Part shown: positions 54,413 through 63,780 of the stretch, piece after piece
Layout of the letters: the number at the start of each line of letters is the position of its first letter
Position numbering within the stretch: position 1 is the first letter of the stretch
Assembly (NCBI RefSeq): GCF_011753055.1
Contig: NZ_VWWJ01000017.1
Location: 1-64,000 of the forward strand
Direction: 5' to 3'
Origin: Burkholderia sp. Ax-1719
Lineage (GTDB): Bacteria; Pseudomonadota; Gammaproteobacteria; Burkholderiales; Burkholderiaceae
Length of the DNA stretch: 64,000 nucleotides
Program-made: the position numbers and the translations under genes
Notes under the pieces: generated by a model
Databases searched by the model: none
Told to the model about the DNA's origin: nothing
What the model saw: the letters and a program-made list of their open reading frames with translations, nothing else

Positions 54413-55855
54413 ATGCCGCGACTTTATCTCTCAGAAAAAAATCGTATGCACCTGGCAACTCCCGGTAATGCTTCTGTCTTCGTCCGAAATGGCGGCATGT
54501 TTGCGCGCCTGTCGGATGTGATGGCGATCGCGGGCGGCGCATTCATTGCGACGCATACACCTAGTTTTGACGGTGGCGACGGATATGACAGCGCGCTCGT
54601 TGCAATCGCGATGTTGCTGGCGCTCATGATCTGTCCGTCACTCGGTCTGTATCAAATCGGCCGTCGTCATCTCTTCTGGCGCTGCGTGTGCCTGCCCGTC
54701 TTGGTTTGGCTGTCTGTGCTCGCCGCAGCATGCGCATGCGTCGTGGTCCTTCACAAGCCATATCGGTTCAATTGGGGATGGCTTGGAGAATGGGCGATCC
54801 TCACTAGCGCTGGCGTGGTCGGCTGCAGGCTCGCGGCGCACGCGTTCTGTCTACGCCTTGGCGGTCTGGATGTAGAAACCAGGGGCGTTGCTGTGGTGGG
54901 AAGCGCGGCGTATTGCAGAAATCTTATACGCAAGGTGGACACGACATCCGGCTCCGTCTACCGGGTTTCCGCCGTTTTCAACACGAAACCGGCAACAGAC
55001 GCGCTCGCGACTGGTTTGCCGACATTCAGGGATCGCGAAGCGTTTGCCTCGTACATCCGCAAACTTCAGATCGCCGAGATCTGGCTGGCGCTTCCGCTTT
55101 CGGAAGAGCAAACGATGCTCGAATTCATCGAGTTGTTCCGCAATGACCTGATCAACATCCGCTTCATTCCGGATGTCAGCGCGCTGGTTCCGTTCGACTC
55201 CGGAATGGCGGATCTCGATGGTACGTCGGCGATCAACTTGGTGGCATCGCCTATCGCGGCACATTCTCTATTGGGCAAGGAAGTATTCGACCGCCTGTTC
55301 GCGCTGTGCGTAGTGTGTGGGCTTTCGCCGATCCTGCTGGTGATCGCTCTTGCGGTGAAGCTGACGTCGCATGGGCCGGTGTTTTTCAAGCAGCGTCGCA
55401 AGGGCGCGAATGGGAAGATTTTTAATATCTACAAGTTTCGGAGCATGCGCGTGCATACCGAGGTCGCCGGCATGGTCAGGCAGGCGACGCGAAATGATCC
55501 GCGCGTGACGCGAGTAGGTGCGTTCCTGCGTCGCACGAGTCTGGATGAATTGCCTCAATTTCTGAATGTGCTGCGGGGCGAAATGTCGGTGGTCGGGCCT
55601 CGTCCTCACGCTATCGAGCACGACAAGCTGTATCAGGACATCGTGGATGGATATATCCATCGCTATCGCATTAAGCCGGGCATTACGGGCTGGGCGCAAG
55701 TCAACGGTTTTCGTGGCGAGACTGACCGCATCGAGAAGATGCAAGGGCGTGTCGCGCACGATCTTTATTACCTCAGCAACTGGTCTTTCTGGCTCGATAT
55801 GCGAATTGTTGCGGCGACGATCTACAAAGGGCTCATACATCGCAATGCTTATTGA
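54413..55855 (+). CDS. Undecaprenyl-phosphate sugar-1-phosphate transferase (WcaJ-type)
   Basis: The 480-residue membrane enzyme starts exopolysaccharide repeat units by moving a hexose-1-phosphate (often glucose) onto undecaprenyl phosphate. It has four N-terminal membrane segments (about residues 25-150), a soluble NAD-binding-like middle part (GVAVVGSAAYCRNLIRKVD), a fifth membrane segment (DRLFALCVVCGLSPILLVIA) and the catalytic sugar-transferase domain: FFKQRRKGANGKIFNIYKFR, RRTSLDELPQFLNVLRGEMS, VVGPRPHA and PGITGWAQVNGFRGET. Start is ATG 54413; an ATG 33 bp later is possible. First gene of the locus. Confidence 0.93.
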   Translation: MPRLYLSEKNRMHLATPGNASVFVRNGGMFARLSDVMAIAGGAFIATHTPSFDGGDGYDSALVAIAMLLALMICPSLGLYQIGRRHLFWRCVCLPVLVWLSVLAAACACVVVLHKPYRFNWGWLGEWAILTSAGVVGCRLAAHAFCLRLGGLDVETRGVAVVGSAAYCRNLIRKVDTTSGSVYRVSAVFNTKPATDALATGLPTFRDREAFASYIRKLQIAEIWLALPLSEEQTMLEFIELFRNDLINIRFIPDVSALVPFDSGMADLDGTSAINLVASPIAAHSLLGKEVFDRLFALCVVCGLSPILLVIALAVKLTSHGPVFFKQRRKGANGKIFNIYKFRSMRVHTEVAGMVRQATRNDPRVTRVGAFLRRTSLDELPQFLNVLRGEMSVVGPRPHAIEHDKLYQDIVDGYIHRYRIKPGITGWAQVNGFRGETDRIEKMQGRVAHDLYYLSNWSFWLDMRIVAATIYKGLIHRNAY

Positions 55856-55883
55856 TTGCTGAAATGTGGAATTGGTGAAGCAA

Positions 55884-57092
55884 ATGAAAAGGTTGTTTAC
55901 TCAGTCGGCAAGCAACACGGTAAGCCTTGGCGCGCGTCGGATCGTCGTTCCGGGTGTGGCTATCGCGCTGAGCGCAATGCTGGCAGCATGCTCGGTCGCT
56001 CCGGGAATGCGCATGTCAACGTCCGCCCGGTCGGAGTCTGATACTGCAAAAGTCGCTGGCACGGCCGGCGCGACGCGCGTGGTCGATGCGAGCAAATCCA
56101 CGCCCGAAGTGCCGATTACCGAACTCGACGTCGAGATGGTGCGGCGGATGCAGGAAGCACGGTCTAGTGAGCAACAAGCTCAGCTAACGCTTCTGACTAC
56201 CGCGCCACAGGCCTACACCATTGGAGTGGGTGATGTATTGCAGATTGTCGTATGGGATCATCCCGAGATTGCGGCGGCGCTAGGAGGAGCGCAGTCGCAG
56301 GCATCGACGCGACCCGGCGACCCGTATTCGGGCTTCGTGGTGGATCAGTCCGGCAATCTCAATTTCCCTTACGCGGGAACGATGCATGTCGCCGGACTAC
56401 GCACAGAGGAAGTGCAGGTACGGTTTGCAAACGCATTGGCGAAGTATTTCGTCAAACCACAAGTGACGGTGCGAATGGCTTCGTACCGTGCACATGAGGT
56501 TTATGTCGATGGTGAAGTGCGCAACCCGGGTGTCGTGGCGGTCAACGATGTGCCGATGTCGCTATATGAGGCAATCGCGCGTGCCGGTGGTTTCGCTGAA
56601 ACCGCCGACCAGAGCGATCTCGTGCTGGTGCGCAAAAATGTCACTTCGCACATAAACTTGACGCAAATGCTGGCGCGCGGTGTCAGCCCGTCGCACCTTT
56701 ATCTTCGTCCAGGCGACGTGCTGCGCGTGACCGCGCGCGACGAGAACGACGTGTACGTGATGGGTGAGGTCAACAAGCCCGTTTCGGCCAGTCCGCGCCG
56801 TAGCGGACGCATTACCCTGGCCGACGCCATTGCGCAGGCAGGCAGCGTAAATTCTTCAACCGCTGATGCTGCGCAAATGTTCGTCATTCGCGGCACGCTT
56901 AGCGGGACGCCGCAGGTCTTCCACCTTGACGGGCGATCGCCTGTGGCTATGCTCGTCGCCAAGGAGTTCGACTTGCAGCCTAAGGACATCGTCTATGTCG
57001 ATGGCAACGGTCTTGTTCGCTTCAATCGCGTCCTGACGCTGCTCATTCCAGCCATCAATGCAGGGTTAACTGCGGGGTTGGTTGCGAAATGA
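55884..57092 (+). CDS. Outer-membrane polysaccharide export lipoprotein (Wza-type)
   Basis: The protein forms the outer-membrane exit channel for the polysaccharide. From ATG 55884 (MKRLFTQSASN) it has a signal peptide with lipobox AMLAACS (lipid Cys near residue 36), a Poly_export domain (YTIGVGDVLQIVVWDHPE, DQSGNLNFPYAGTMHVAGLR, KYFVKPQVTVRMASY) and two SLBB repeats (YVDGEVRNPGVVAVNDVPMS, YVMGEVNKPVSASPRRSGRI). A C-terminal helix suits the membrane pore. A GTG 18 bp upstream is in frame but has no better ribosome-binding site. Confidence 0.93.
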   Translation: MKRLFTQSASNTVSLGARRIVVPGVAIALSAMLAACSVAPGMRMSTSARSESDTAKVAGTAGATRVVDASKSTPEVPITELDVEMVRRMQEARSSEQQAQLTLLTTAPQAYTIGVGDVLQIVVWDHPEIAAALGGAQSQASTRPGDPYSGFVVDQSGNLNFPYAGTMHVAGLRTEEVQVRFANALAKYFVKPQVTVRMASYRAHEVYVDGEVRNPGVVAVNDVPMSLYEAIARAGGFAETADQSDLVLVRKNVTSHINLTQMLARGVSPSHLYLRPGDVLRVTARDENDVYVMGEVNKPVSASPRRSGRITLADAIAQAGSVNSSTADAAQMFVIRGTLSGTPQVFHLDGRSPVAMLVAKEFDLQPKDIVYVDGNGLVRFNRVLTLLIPAINAGLTAGLVAK

Positions 57093-57141
57093 GCACAAGT
57101 ACTTCCGAAGTCAGCTGCGTCGCTGAACAGGGTGGGATGGT

Positions 57142-58767
57142 ATGAAGCGTCGTCGCCTGCTCGCATCGACAGTTGGCGCATTTGCGGGTGTGGGCGTACT
57201 GGGTTGCCATCATTCAGTTGCCGAGCCAGTCGTTGCGCGTGGTAGTGGACCCAATTTCTATTGGATCCACGACTTCGCAAAGACCGGCGACGATGACGCC
57301 ACGATGCTGCAACGAGCGATCGATTTCGTTCGCGACATCGCAATTCGAGCGAGCGATACCTCACACTTGCCTGCATTGTTCTTGCGCGCTGGGCGTTACG
57401 ATTTGGCTCACACCATTGAGACCGCGCCATGGATCAAGCTGTGTTCAGTCGGGTCGGTGTTGTTCGACTTTACGCATCTGGCACCGGATAACGATGGCTT
57501 CGTCTGTCGCAACGAAACTTCGTTGCCTGCCACGCTGCTGAGATATCCCGGTGATCGCTCGCCTTTTCTGGACGGCACAGGCGGAACGATTTCAATACTC
57601 GGACCTGGCGTCGATCGATCCGGAGGCTGGGGTGTCGTGATGGGTAACCGGGGCACGAGCTTTCCCGGCGCCGTACGCGACGCGGGTGGGCGAAACGTGG
57701 TCATCAGCGGCTGGCGTGGCGCATTGCGCCTCGATCCGATCAATATGTATCTGAGCAGCTGGTTCTCCTCGAGATTCGAACAGAACAGGGAAGAGGGCAT
57801 TTACGCCTCGCATTCGACTGCGCTTCGGGCTGTGAACAGCGGAGAGCGCCTTACGTTCATCGACTGTGCGTTTGCAGGTTCGAACTGTGCAGTGCGTGTC
57901 GACAGCGACAGCATGGATTTCGTGTTCGACAGTTGCTCATTCGATTTCAACGGCGACGTGATCAAGCTCGATCGGGGCGCTTCCTCCGGGACGGTTTCGC
58001 TCCATCACTGCCATGTGGAAGGTATCGACAACCTGCTGGTTAATGCTACCCATGCTGGCGACCATCTGCGCGTCGTGATCGAAAACTCAATCGTGTTGCC
58101 TCGCTACTGGAAGAAAAAAACACTGTGCAACGCGCCTCGCCTGCTTGTTGCGGGTAACACGCGTTTCGCTGCGTCAGCAGTCGAGTGGCGTTTTGAGGCT
58201 CTCTCCATTGCACCGATCGTCGCGCTGATCGGAGACGAGGTGCATGTCGAGCACCTGAGCGGGCAATCATTCCAGAGAATTGCAGCGTTGCCGTGGCGCG
58301 GCTCGGTGCGCAATGCTGATAGCGACTTTCAGTGTGATCCGTTGCAGACCGCTGCCGATGTGCTGACGCATTGGACGATATCGGGTGCCAAAGGCAAGTT
58401 GGCGCGTCCGTCGCCGTCCTTTTCGACGCTCGACGCCGGCGCACGACGGCAGTTGCTGTTGCTTGATGTGCCTCCTGGAAAGGCCCCAATTGAATTGAGC
58501 ACCAAGACTCCGTTTTCGGTTCGGTCTGGGGAGCAACTGGTTGCTCAATGCACGATCGCTGGCGTCGCTGAGGTCAGCATTCAATACCGTTTCACGGATG
58601 AAGCTGGGAACGTCATGAATGCACGCTCCTTTCCCAACGGAGACAGAAAATTTCCTGTTGTGCGTGCAACGGTTCCATCAGGGGCAACGCGTTGCCAGAT
58701 CTTACTTGCACTCACGGCCGACGGATCAGCGCTTGAGGTTGCGAGTGCGGCTGTATGGGGCGTTTGA
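57142..58767 (+). CDS. Putative lipoprotein with beta-helix-like architecture in the exopolysaccharide operon
   Basis: The 541-residue protein begins MKRRRLLASTVGAFAGVGVL with Gly-Cys at 21-22, a twin-arginine-like and lipobox-like signal, so an anchored periplasmic or outer-membrane protein is likely. The N-terminal mature part (NFYWIHDFAKTGDDDATMLQ followed by RAIDFVRDIA) matches the start of pectate-lyase-type right-handed beta-helix proteins, and later short turns (LTFIDCAFAGSNCAVRVDS, FVFDSCSFDFNGDVIKLDR, VSLHHCHVEGIDNLLV) look like helix rungs. The C-terminal 130 residues look like a separate beta domain. It may bind, trim or modify the polysaccharide; no catalytic residues can be named. 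Neighbours are wza-like and phosphatase genes. Confidence 0.75.
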   Translation: MKRRRLLASTVGAFAGVGVLGCHHSVAEPVVARGSGPNFYWIHDFAKTGDDDATMLQRAIDFVRDIAIRASDTSHLPALFLRAGRYDLAHTIETAPWIKLCSVGSVLFDFTHLAPDNDGFVCRNETSLPATLLRYPGDRSPFLDGTGGTISILGPGVDRSGGWGVVMGNRGTSFPGAVRDAGGRNVVISGWRGALRLDPINMYLSSWFSSRFEQNREEGIYASHSTALRAVNSGERLTFIDCAFAGSNCAVRVDSDSMDFVFDSCSFDFNGDVIKLDRGASSGTVSLHHCHVEGIDNLLVNATHAGDHLRVVIENSIVLPRYWKKKTLCNAPRLLVAGNTRFAASAVEWRFEALSIAPIVALIGDEVHVEHLSGQSFQRIAALPWRGSVRNADSDFQCDPLQTAADVLTHWTISGAKGKLARPSPSFSTLDAGARRQLLLLDVPPGKAPIELSTKTPFSVRSGEQLVAQCTIAGVAEVSIQYRFTDEAGNVMNARSFPNGDRKFPVVRATVPSGATRCQILLALTADGSALEVASAAVWGV

Positions 58768-58828
58768 CGTTCAGGAATGGTGGGTATGCGTGGCATCCAG
58801 ATCAGTAAAAAATCGAGAAGAGACGTCG

Positions 58829-59302
58829 ATGTTTTCTAACGTAATCATCCTTTGCCACGCCAATGTGTGTCGAAGTCCCATGGCAGAAGCGCTCTTCAAA
58901 CAAATTTTCCCGTCTATTCGAGTCACCTCGGCAGGCTTCGCGGTTGAGACGGGGAGACTGGCAGCACCGTTTTCGGTTGATGCGATCAAGGAATGGGGTA
59001 TTGATATCAGTGGGCACAAGGCAACGCGGATCACGCGCAATCTGGTTCGTGACGCTGATCTGATCTTAACGATGAGCCGCAAGCAGGTAGAGGATCTGCA
59101 TCGGATGTTTCCTTTTTCGCATGGACGGGTCTTTCGGATTGGACATTTCCTTGACGCAGATATCGAGGATCCGGTCGATTGTGATTTCGAGAAATTTCGC
59201 GCGTGCCGGGATCTGCTGGAAGGTGCCATTGCGCGATGGTCAATGTATCTTGGGGAAGAAGCGATTCATTTCTCGAGTTCTAAAACTGGGAATGGGAAAT
59301 GA
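58829..59302 (+). CDS. Low-molecular-weight protein tyrosine phosphatase (Wzb-type)
   Basis: The 157-residue phosphatase should dephosphorylate the neighbouring tyrosine autokinase. The P-loop reads ILCHANVCRSPMAEALFK: the C-x5-R core is intact (Cys near residue 9) but the Gly of the common CxGNxCRSP signature is Ala. The DADLILTMSRKQVEDLHRMF helix and a DPVD acid loop (DIEDPVDCDFEKF) complete the site. The ATG at 58829 is preferred over in-frame upstream codons. Its stop overlaps the kinase ATG (ATGA), so expression is coupled. Confidence 0.92.
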   Translation: MFSNVIILCHANVCRSPMAEALFKQIFPSIRVTSAGFAVETGRLAAPFSVDAIKEWGIDISGHKATRITRNLVRDADLILTMSRKQVEDLHRMFPFSHGRVFRIGHFLDADIEDPVDCDFEKFRACRDLLEGAIARWSMYLGEEAIHFSSSKTGNGK

Positions 59303-61545
59303 ACGTGGAAAATCATTTGCGCTCGCCCGAATCGGGCGAGCAGGAATTTAATTTAGCCGCTTTACTAGACGTCTTTGTCATCTATCGGCGCATGATGCTT
59401 TGGGTGTTCAGCGTCGTCTTGGTGTTGGGGCTTGGCGCCGTCTTCCTTTCAAACCCTGTCTACGAAGCAGACATCCTCACGCAAGTGGACGAGAGCGACG
59501 CCAGCACGACGGCGTCGTCATTGCTCGGCCAGGATATTGCGGCGATGTTCAATGTGAAATCGTCGACCGATACGGAAACACAGATCCTCCAGTCACGGCT
59601 GATTGTTGTCGCGGCGGTCGATAGCCTTAGACTTTTCATCGATGCCGAGCCGGTACGCCTGCCGGTCATCGGGAATGCCATTGCGCGCAACACTAAAGGG
59701 CTCTCGAAACCGGGTCTGTTCGGTTTCGGAGGCTTCACGTGGGGTCAGGAAAAAATCGATATCGCGCGTTTCGATGTGCCGGACGATTATGAAGGTGAGG
59801 TTTTCAATCTGACTCTTCTCGAACAGGGCAAGTATCGCCTCTCCGGTTCCGGCCTCGACAGGGACGCCGTTGGTCAGGTTGGACGAAGTGATACGTTTCT
59901 CACCGAGAGTGGCCCCATCACCCTGAACGTTGGGGCGGTGGCTGGACAAGTGGGTGCCAGGTTCAAGATCAGCCGCGAATCGAGGCTGGACGCGATCAAC
60001 CAGCTTCAGCGCCAAATCTCAGTCAGCCAGCAGGGAAAGGACTCAAATATTCTCCGGGTTCGTCTTTGCGGTACCGATGCCGCGCGAATCACAGCCATCC
60101 TGAATGACATTGCTGGCCAATACGTCGAGCAAGACGAAGCACGCAAAAGAGAAGACGCGGAGCGCTCGCTCAAGTTTCTTTCCGGACAGGTTCTGGTGCT
60201 GCGCGAAAAGCTGGACACATCGGAGCGCAACTACGCCACGGCGCGACGTGCATTGGGTTCGGTCAATGTCGATGCAGAAGCCGCAAGCGCGCTTCAACGA
60301 TCTGCTGACACTGACGCCGCATTGGCGCAACTGCAGCAAAAGCGGGCAGCAACGGCCGAACTTTACACTCCGAGTCACCCGAGCGTCGTTGCGCTGGATC
60401 GGGAGATCTCTGTTCTTCGGGTAGAGTCTGCAGTATTGTCCCAACGCATCAGTCGGTTACCGGATACTGAGCGACAGATTGTTCAGGCGGCCAGGGATGT
60501 CAAGGTTAACAATGAACTTTATGTAGGTTTGCTTAATAATATAGAGCAACTACAGTTGTTGCGTGCCGGGCGTATGGCGAACGTTCGCATACTCGATGTC
60601 GCCGTGATGCCGGATCATCCGATGCGCTTCCGACGTGCGATCCTTGCTCTTGCCGCGACCGCTTTCGCTGCGTTGCTTGCGATATGCGCGGCATGGATCA
60701 GGGATAAATTGCTTGGCGGGATCTCTGATTCATACGAGATTCAGCGGGAAACCGATCTCAAGGTGGCGTCGATCGTACCGCTTAGTCGTGCGCCGCGTTC
60801 AGGGGTATTGCGCCGAATCATCAAGGCGCGAAATGCGCGGATCCTTGCGCTTGCAGATCCGACCGATCCTGCAGTCGAGAGCCTGAGAAGCTTTCGGACT
60901 GCACTTCAGTTTTCGATGGCGGACGCGTCGAACAACATCGTCATGTTTATTGGTTCATCGCCTGCGCTTGGAAAATCGTTCGTTTCGTCGAACGTCGCGG
61001 CGTTGCTGGCAAACGCGGGAAAACGCGTCCTGCTGGTTGATTGCGATTTGAGGCGTTCAACGCTAAGCGCCGCTTTCGGCGTACACGAAGGAAAGGGGCT
61101 CAGCGACCTGATTGTAGGGGTGGCGAGTGTCGAGCAATGCGTGACGAAGATAGGCCATACGAATCTGGAATTCTTGGGTTCGGGAATGCCGAAGGAGAAC
61201 GCTGGTGATCTTCTGACCCACCCGAACCTGTCTGACCTATTCAGGAAACTGTCGGCGACCTTCGACGTCGTGATTCTTGATACGGCGCCTGTGCTGGCCG
61301 TTCCGGACGCGGAGATTCTGGCCCCTTTGGCGAAGGGCAACGTGTTTGTGGTGGCGCGTGCCGGTGTGACCAGAATCGCTGCGCTGGAAGAGTGCGCGCG
61401 CAGGCTAGAAATGGTGGGCGTCGACGTGAACGGCGTGATCTTGAACGGTATCGATCCGCGAGCAGGTCAATTCCGCTACGGCGTTAAATACGGCAACTAT
61501 CGATATGGGCGCGCCGAGCAGCGAGCGGCAGGTGAGAGTCGATGA
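59299..61545 (+). CDS. Polysaccharide chain-length regulator / tyrosine autokinase (Wzc-type)
   Basis: The 748-residue BY-kinase controls polymerisation and export. It has a cytosolic N-terminus, membrane segment 1 at about 33-52, a periplasmic Wzz-type domain with long coiled coil (about 60-440), membrane segment 2 at about 447-467 (AILALAATAFAALLAICAAW) and a cytosolic kinase. Kinase motifs are Walker A FIGSSPALGKSFVSSNVA (about 552), Walker A' LLVDCDLRRSTL and Walker B VVILDTAPVLAVPDAE. The C-terminal tail RYGVKYGNYRYG carries four tyrosines, the usual autophosphorylation cluster. Overlaps both neighbours by 4 bp. Confidence 0.95.
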   Translation: MNVENHLRSPESGEQEFNLAALLDVFVIYRRMMLWVFSVVLVLGLGAVFLSNPVYEADILTQVDESDASTTASSLLGQDIAAMFNVKSSTDTETQILQSRLIVVAAVDSLRLFIDAEPVRLPVIGNAIARNTKGLSKPGLFGFGGFTWGQEKIDIARFDVPDDYEGEVFNLTLLEQGKYRLSGSGLDRDAVGQVGRSDTFLTESGPITLNVGAVAGQVGARFKISRESRLDAINQLQRQISVSQQGKDSNILRVRLCGTDAARITAILNDIAGQYVEQDEARKREDAERSLKFLSGQVLVLREKLDTSERNYATARRALGSVNVDAEAASALQRSADTDAALAQLQQKRAATAELYTPSHPSVVALDREISVLRVESAVLSQRISRLPDTERQIVQAARDVKVNNELYVGLLNNIEQLQLLRAGRMANVRILDVAVMPDHPMRFRRAILALAATAFAALLAICAAWIRDKLLGGISDSYEIQRETDLKVASIVPLSRAPRSGVLRRIIKARNARILALADPTDPAVESLRSFRTALQFSMADASNNIVMFIGSSPALGKSFVSSNVAALLANAGKRVLLVDCDLRRSTLSAAFGVHEGKGLSDLIVGVASVEQCVTKIGHTNLEFLGSGMPKENAGDLLTHPNLSDLFRKLSATFDVVILDTAPVLAVPDAEILAPLAKGNVFVVARAGVTRIAALEECARRLEMVGVDVNGVILNGIDPRAGQFRYGVKYGNYRYGRAEQRAAGESR

Positions 61546-63734
61546 GCAGGAAAGTTCGCGATGCATGGAGTGTCTCCCTGCTGACAGCTAGCGCGCTTGC
61601 ATCGGCCGTATGTGCATTTGCTGTACAGGCGGCGCTTGCCCGAAACTTGACGCCAATGGAGTTCGGCAACTTCACGTCCGCGATGGCTGTTCTTGCGCTT
61701 ATCGCGCCTGCTGTCGGATTCGGCCTCCCTGCGTACTGGCTCAAATTGTTCGGAACAGAAGGGTGGGCGGCGTTCCGATGGATGACTGCGTCACTGCGAT
61801 TTGTGCTTTGCACCTCCCTGTCGTGTATTGCTGCGGCGATCGTCTGGGCATACGTACAAAGCACGGGAGTGAGAAACGACATCTTCATGATGTTGCCAGT
61901 CGTGCTGGCTCAAGCCGCCATTGAAATGGCAGCGGCGCGATTTCAGATCGAGGAACGATTTGGGTATGTGGCGATCTGGCAGGTTTTGCAGAATGGCAGT
62001 CGGATTGCTTTACTCATTGTATGCAGTTTCGTCTTCGTACGTAGTGAGTTCATTGCGCTGGGATTCGGTGCAATTGCAGCGATTACCACAGCTGGCGCAT
62101 GGTTTTCGCTCGTTCCTTTGTTGAATGGAAAGGCGAATATCGTTGGTCACGGGGTTCGGCCTGCGTCCAGCGCCGCACCTTGTACAGGCGCCGAGCCGTC
62201 GATGTCCGTAGTGTGGCGCGGTGCCATGCCGTTCGGTGTCGCCAGTCTGCTTTTCTTTGCGTATGGACAGAGTGGAATCATCGTGCTTACGCATCTGGGG
62301 ACCGCACGCGAGGTTGCGTCGTATAGCGTGGCCGTCACAATACTGTCGGGCCTCTATCTTGGACCGAACGTGCTGTTTCAGAAGTTGCTGATGCCGAGAT
62401 TGCACCGGTGGGCGGCGCTTGGGGATGAAAAGCTGATGATTGCGTGGCGCAGAGGAAATATCTGGATGCTCGTTTTAGGCGTTCTGCTTGCCGTCATAAC
62501 AGCTTTGGCAGCGCCATTTTATGTACCGGTGATATTCGGGGGAAAGTATTTTTCCTCCGTTCCTGTAGTTATCCTGATGGCTGTATGTGTGCCGTTTCGC
62601 TTCCTTACCACCAGTACGTCTTCGATTATGACCACGTCGAATTTGCTAAAGGTCAGAAATCTATGCGCGTTGGCGGCAATTGCCGCGAGTATCGCAGCGG
62701 CGTTTGCACTCATTCCATTTTGCGGAGTAAAGGGCGCGGCGTGGTCAGCCGTCATCGGTGAGGCCGTTTGGTCCATCTTGTCTATCTCAACCGCGCGTTA
62801 TTACTTGCCGAGAATGATCATTAAGAACGCAATGATGCGACAACGTAGCATCGACAAAACTCTCGACCAGTCAGTCATCGCGCCGTCCGTGGATGCATGC
62901 GCTGGCTTCGTGGCAACGGCGGTTGACGCTATGGCTTCGGTGAGCGTAATCATTCCTTGCTTCAACTGCAGTTCGACGATCGAGCGTGCGCTCGAGTCAC
63001 TTGCGCATCAGCGGCTTCGTCCGAAGGAGGTGATTCTCGTCGATGATTGCAGCACCGACGACACGCCTGAACAACTGAAAAAGCTGGCCGGATGCTACGA
63101 GGCGGGTTGGGTTCGTGTCATTGAACTGGAGCGAAATAGCGGCCCCGGACGGGCACGAAACATCGGTTGGGAAAACGCTTCGCAGCCCTACATCGCATTC
63201 CTGGACTCGGATGACGCGTGGGATCTCGAAAAGCTGGAAATCCAGTATGGCTGGATGATTCGCCACCCACACGTGGCTATCACCGGTCATCCTGTCGCTC
63301 AAATTGATGAAGCGGCTGGAGTCGTCGCTCGAGTTCTTCCGAAGGTCGATGAGCCCAAGCCCACGTCTCGCTGGCGAGTGCTCTTCTCTAACCGTTTCAC
63401 TCCGTCGAGCATCGTGATGCGATCAGACTGTGTTGCGCGCTTTGATGAATCGAAGCGCCATGCTGAGGACTATTTCATGCTGCTTGAAGTGTTCTTGGTT
63501 GATGAGGGAATCGGCTATCTGTTCTCGACGCCGCTGTCCTATGTATTCAAGGCGCAGTTCGGCGCAGAAACGGGACTGAGTGCGCAGCTCTGGAAAATTC
63601 AGAAAGGTGAGCAGGATAACTATCGTCGCTTCTGGAAATCCGGCGCAATCAACTGGGCGGAGTGGGTGTGCTTTTCGCTGTTGAGCGCCGCAAAGTATCT
63701 ACGACGATGTGCCGTGGCGCGAAAGATCGCATAG
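61542..63734 (+). CDS. Fusion of Wzx-type polysaccharide flippase and family-2 glycosyltransferase
   Basis: The single 730-residue frame has two parts. Residues 1 to about 430 form a multi-pass membrane protein of the polysaccharide-transporter (MOP) type, starting MSRKVRDAWSVSLLTASALA with repeated hydrophobic helices and ARNLTPMEFGNFTSAM. After a linker of about 35 residues, a GT2 domain begins near residue 466: VSVIIPCFNCSSTIERALES, VILVDDCSTDDTPEQL, GPGRARNIGWENASQPYIAF and the DxD-type LDSDDAWD near residue 555, ending around residue 720. Flippase and glycosyltransferase are usually separate genes. ATGA overlap with the kinase gene upstream. Confidence 0.88.
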   Translation: MSRKVRDAWSVSLLTASALASAVCAFAVQAALARNLTPMEFGNFTSAMAVLALIAPAVGFGLPAYWLKLFGTEGWAAFRWMTASLRFVLCTSLSCIAAAIVWAYVQSTGVRNDIFMMLPVVLAQAAIEMAAARFQIEERFGYVAIWQVLQNGSRIALLIVCSFVFVRSEFIALGFGAIAAITTAGAWFSLVPLLNGKANIVGHGVRPASSAAPCTGAEPSMSVVWRGAMPFGVASLLFFAYGQSGIIVLTHLGTAREVASYSVAVTILSGLYLGPNVLFQKLLMPRLHRWAALGDEKLMIAWRRGNIWMLVLGVLLAVITALAAPFYVPVIFGGKYFSSVPVVILMAVCVPFRFLTTSTSSIMTTSNLLKVRNLCALAAIAASIAAAFALIPFCGVKGAAWSAVIGEAVWSILSISTARYYLPRMIIKNAMMRQRSIDKTLDQSVIAPSVDACAGFVATAVDAMASVSVIIPCFNCSSTIERALESLAHQRLRPKEVILVDDCSTDDTPEQLKKLAGCYEAGWVRVIELERNSGPGRARNIGWENASQPYIAFLDSDDAWDLEKLEIQYGWMIRHPHVAITGHPVAQIDEAAGVVARVLPKVDEPKPTSRWRVLFSNRFTPSSIVMRSDCVARFDESKRHAEDYFMLLEVFLVDEGIGYLFSTPLSYVFKAQFGAETGLSAQLWKIQKGEQDNYRRFWKSGAINWAEWVCFSLLSAAKYLRRCAVARKIA

Positions 63735-63780
63735 CAGAAACGGCAATCATTGGACGTGCCTGCATCAGGCGGGCGGTTAT

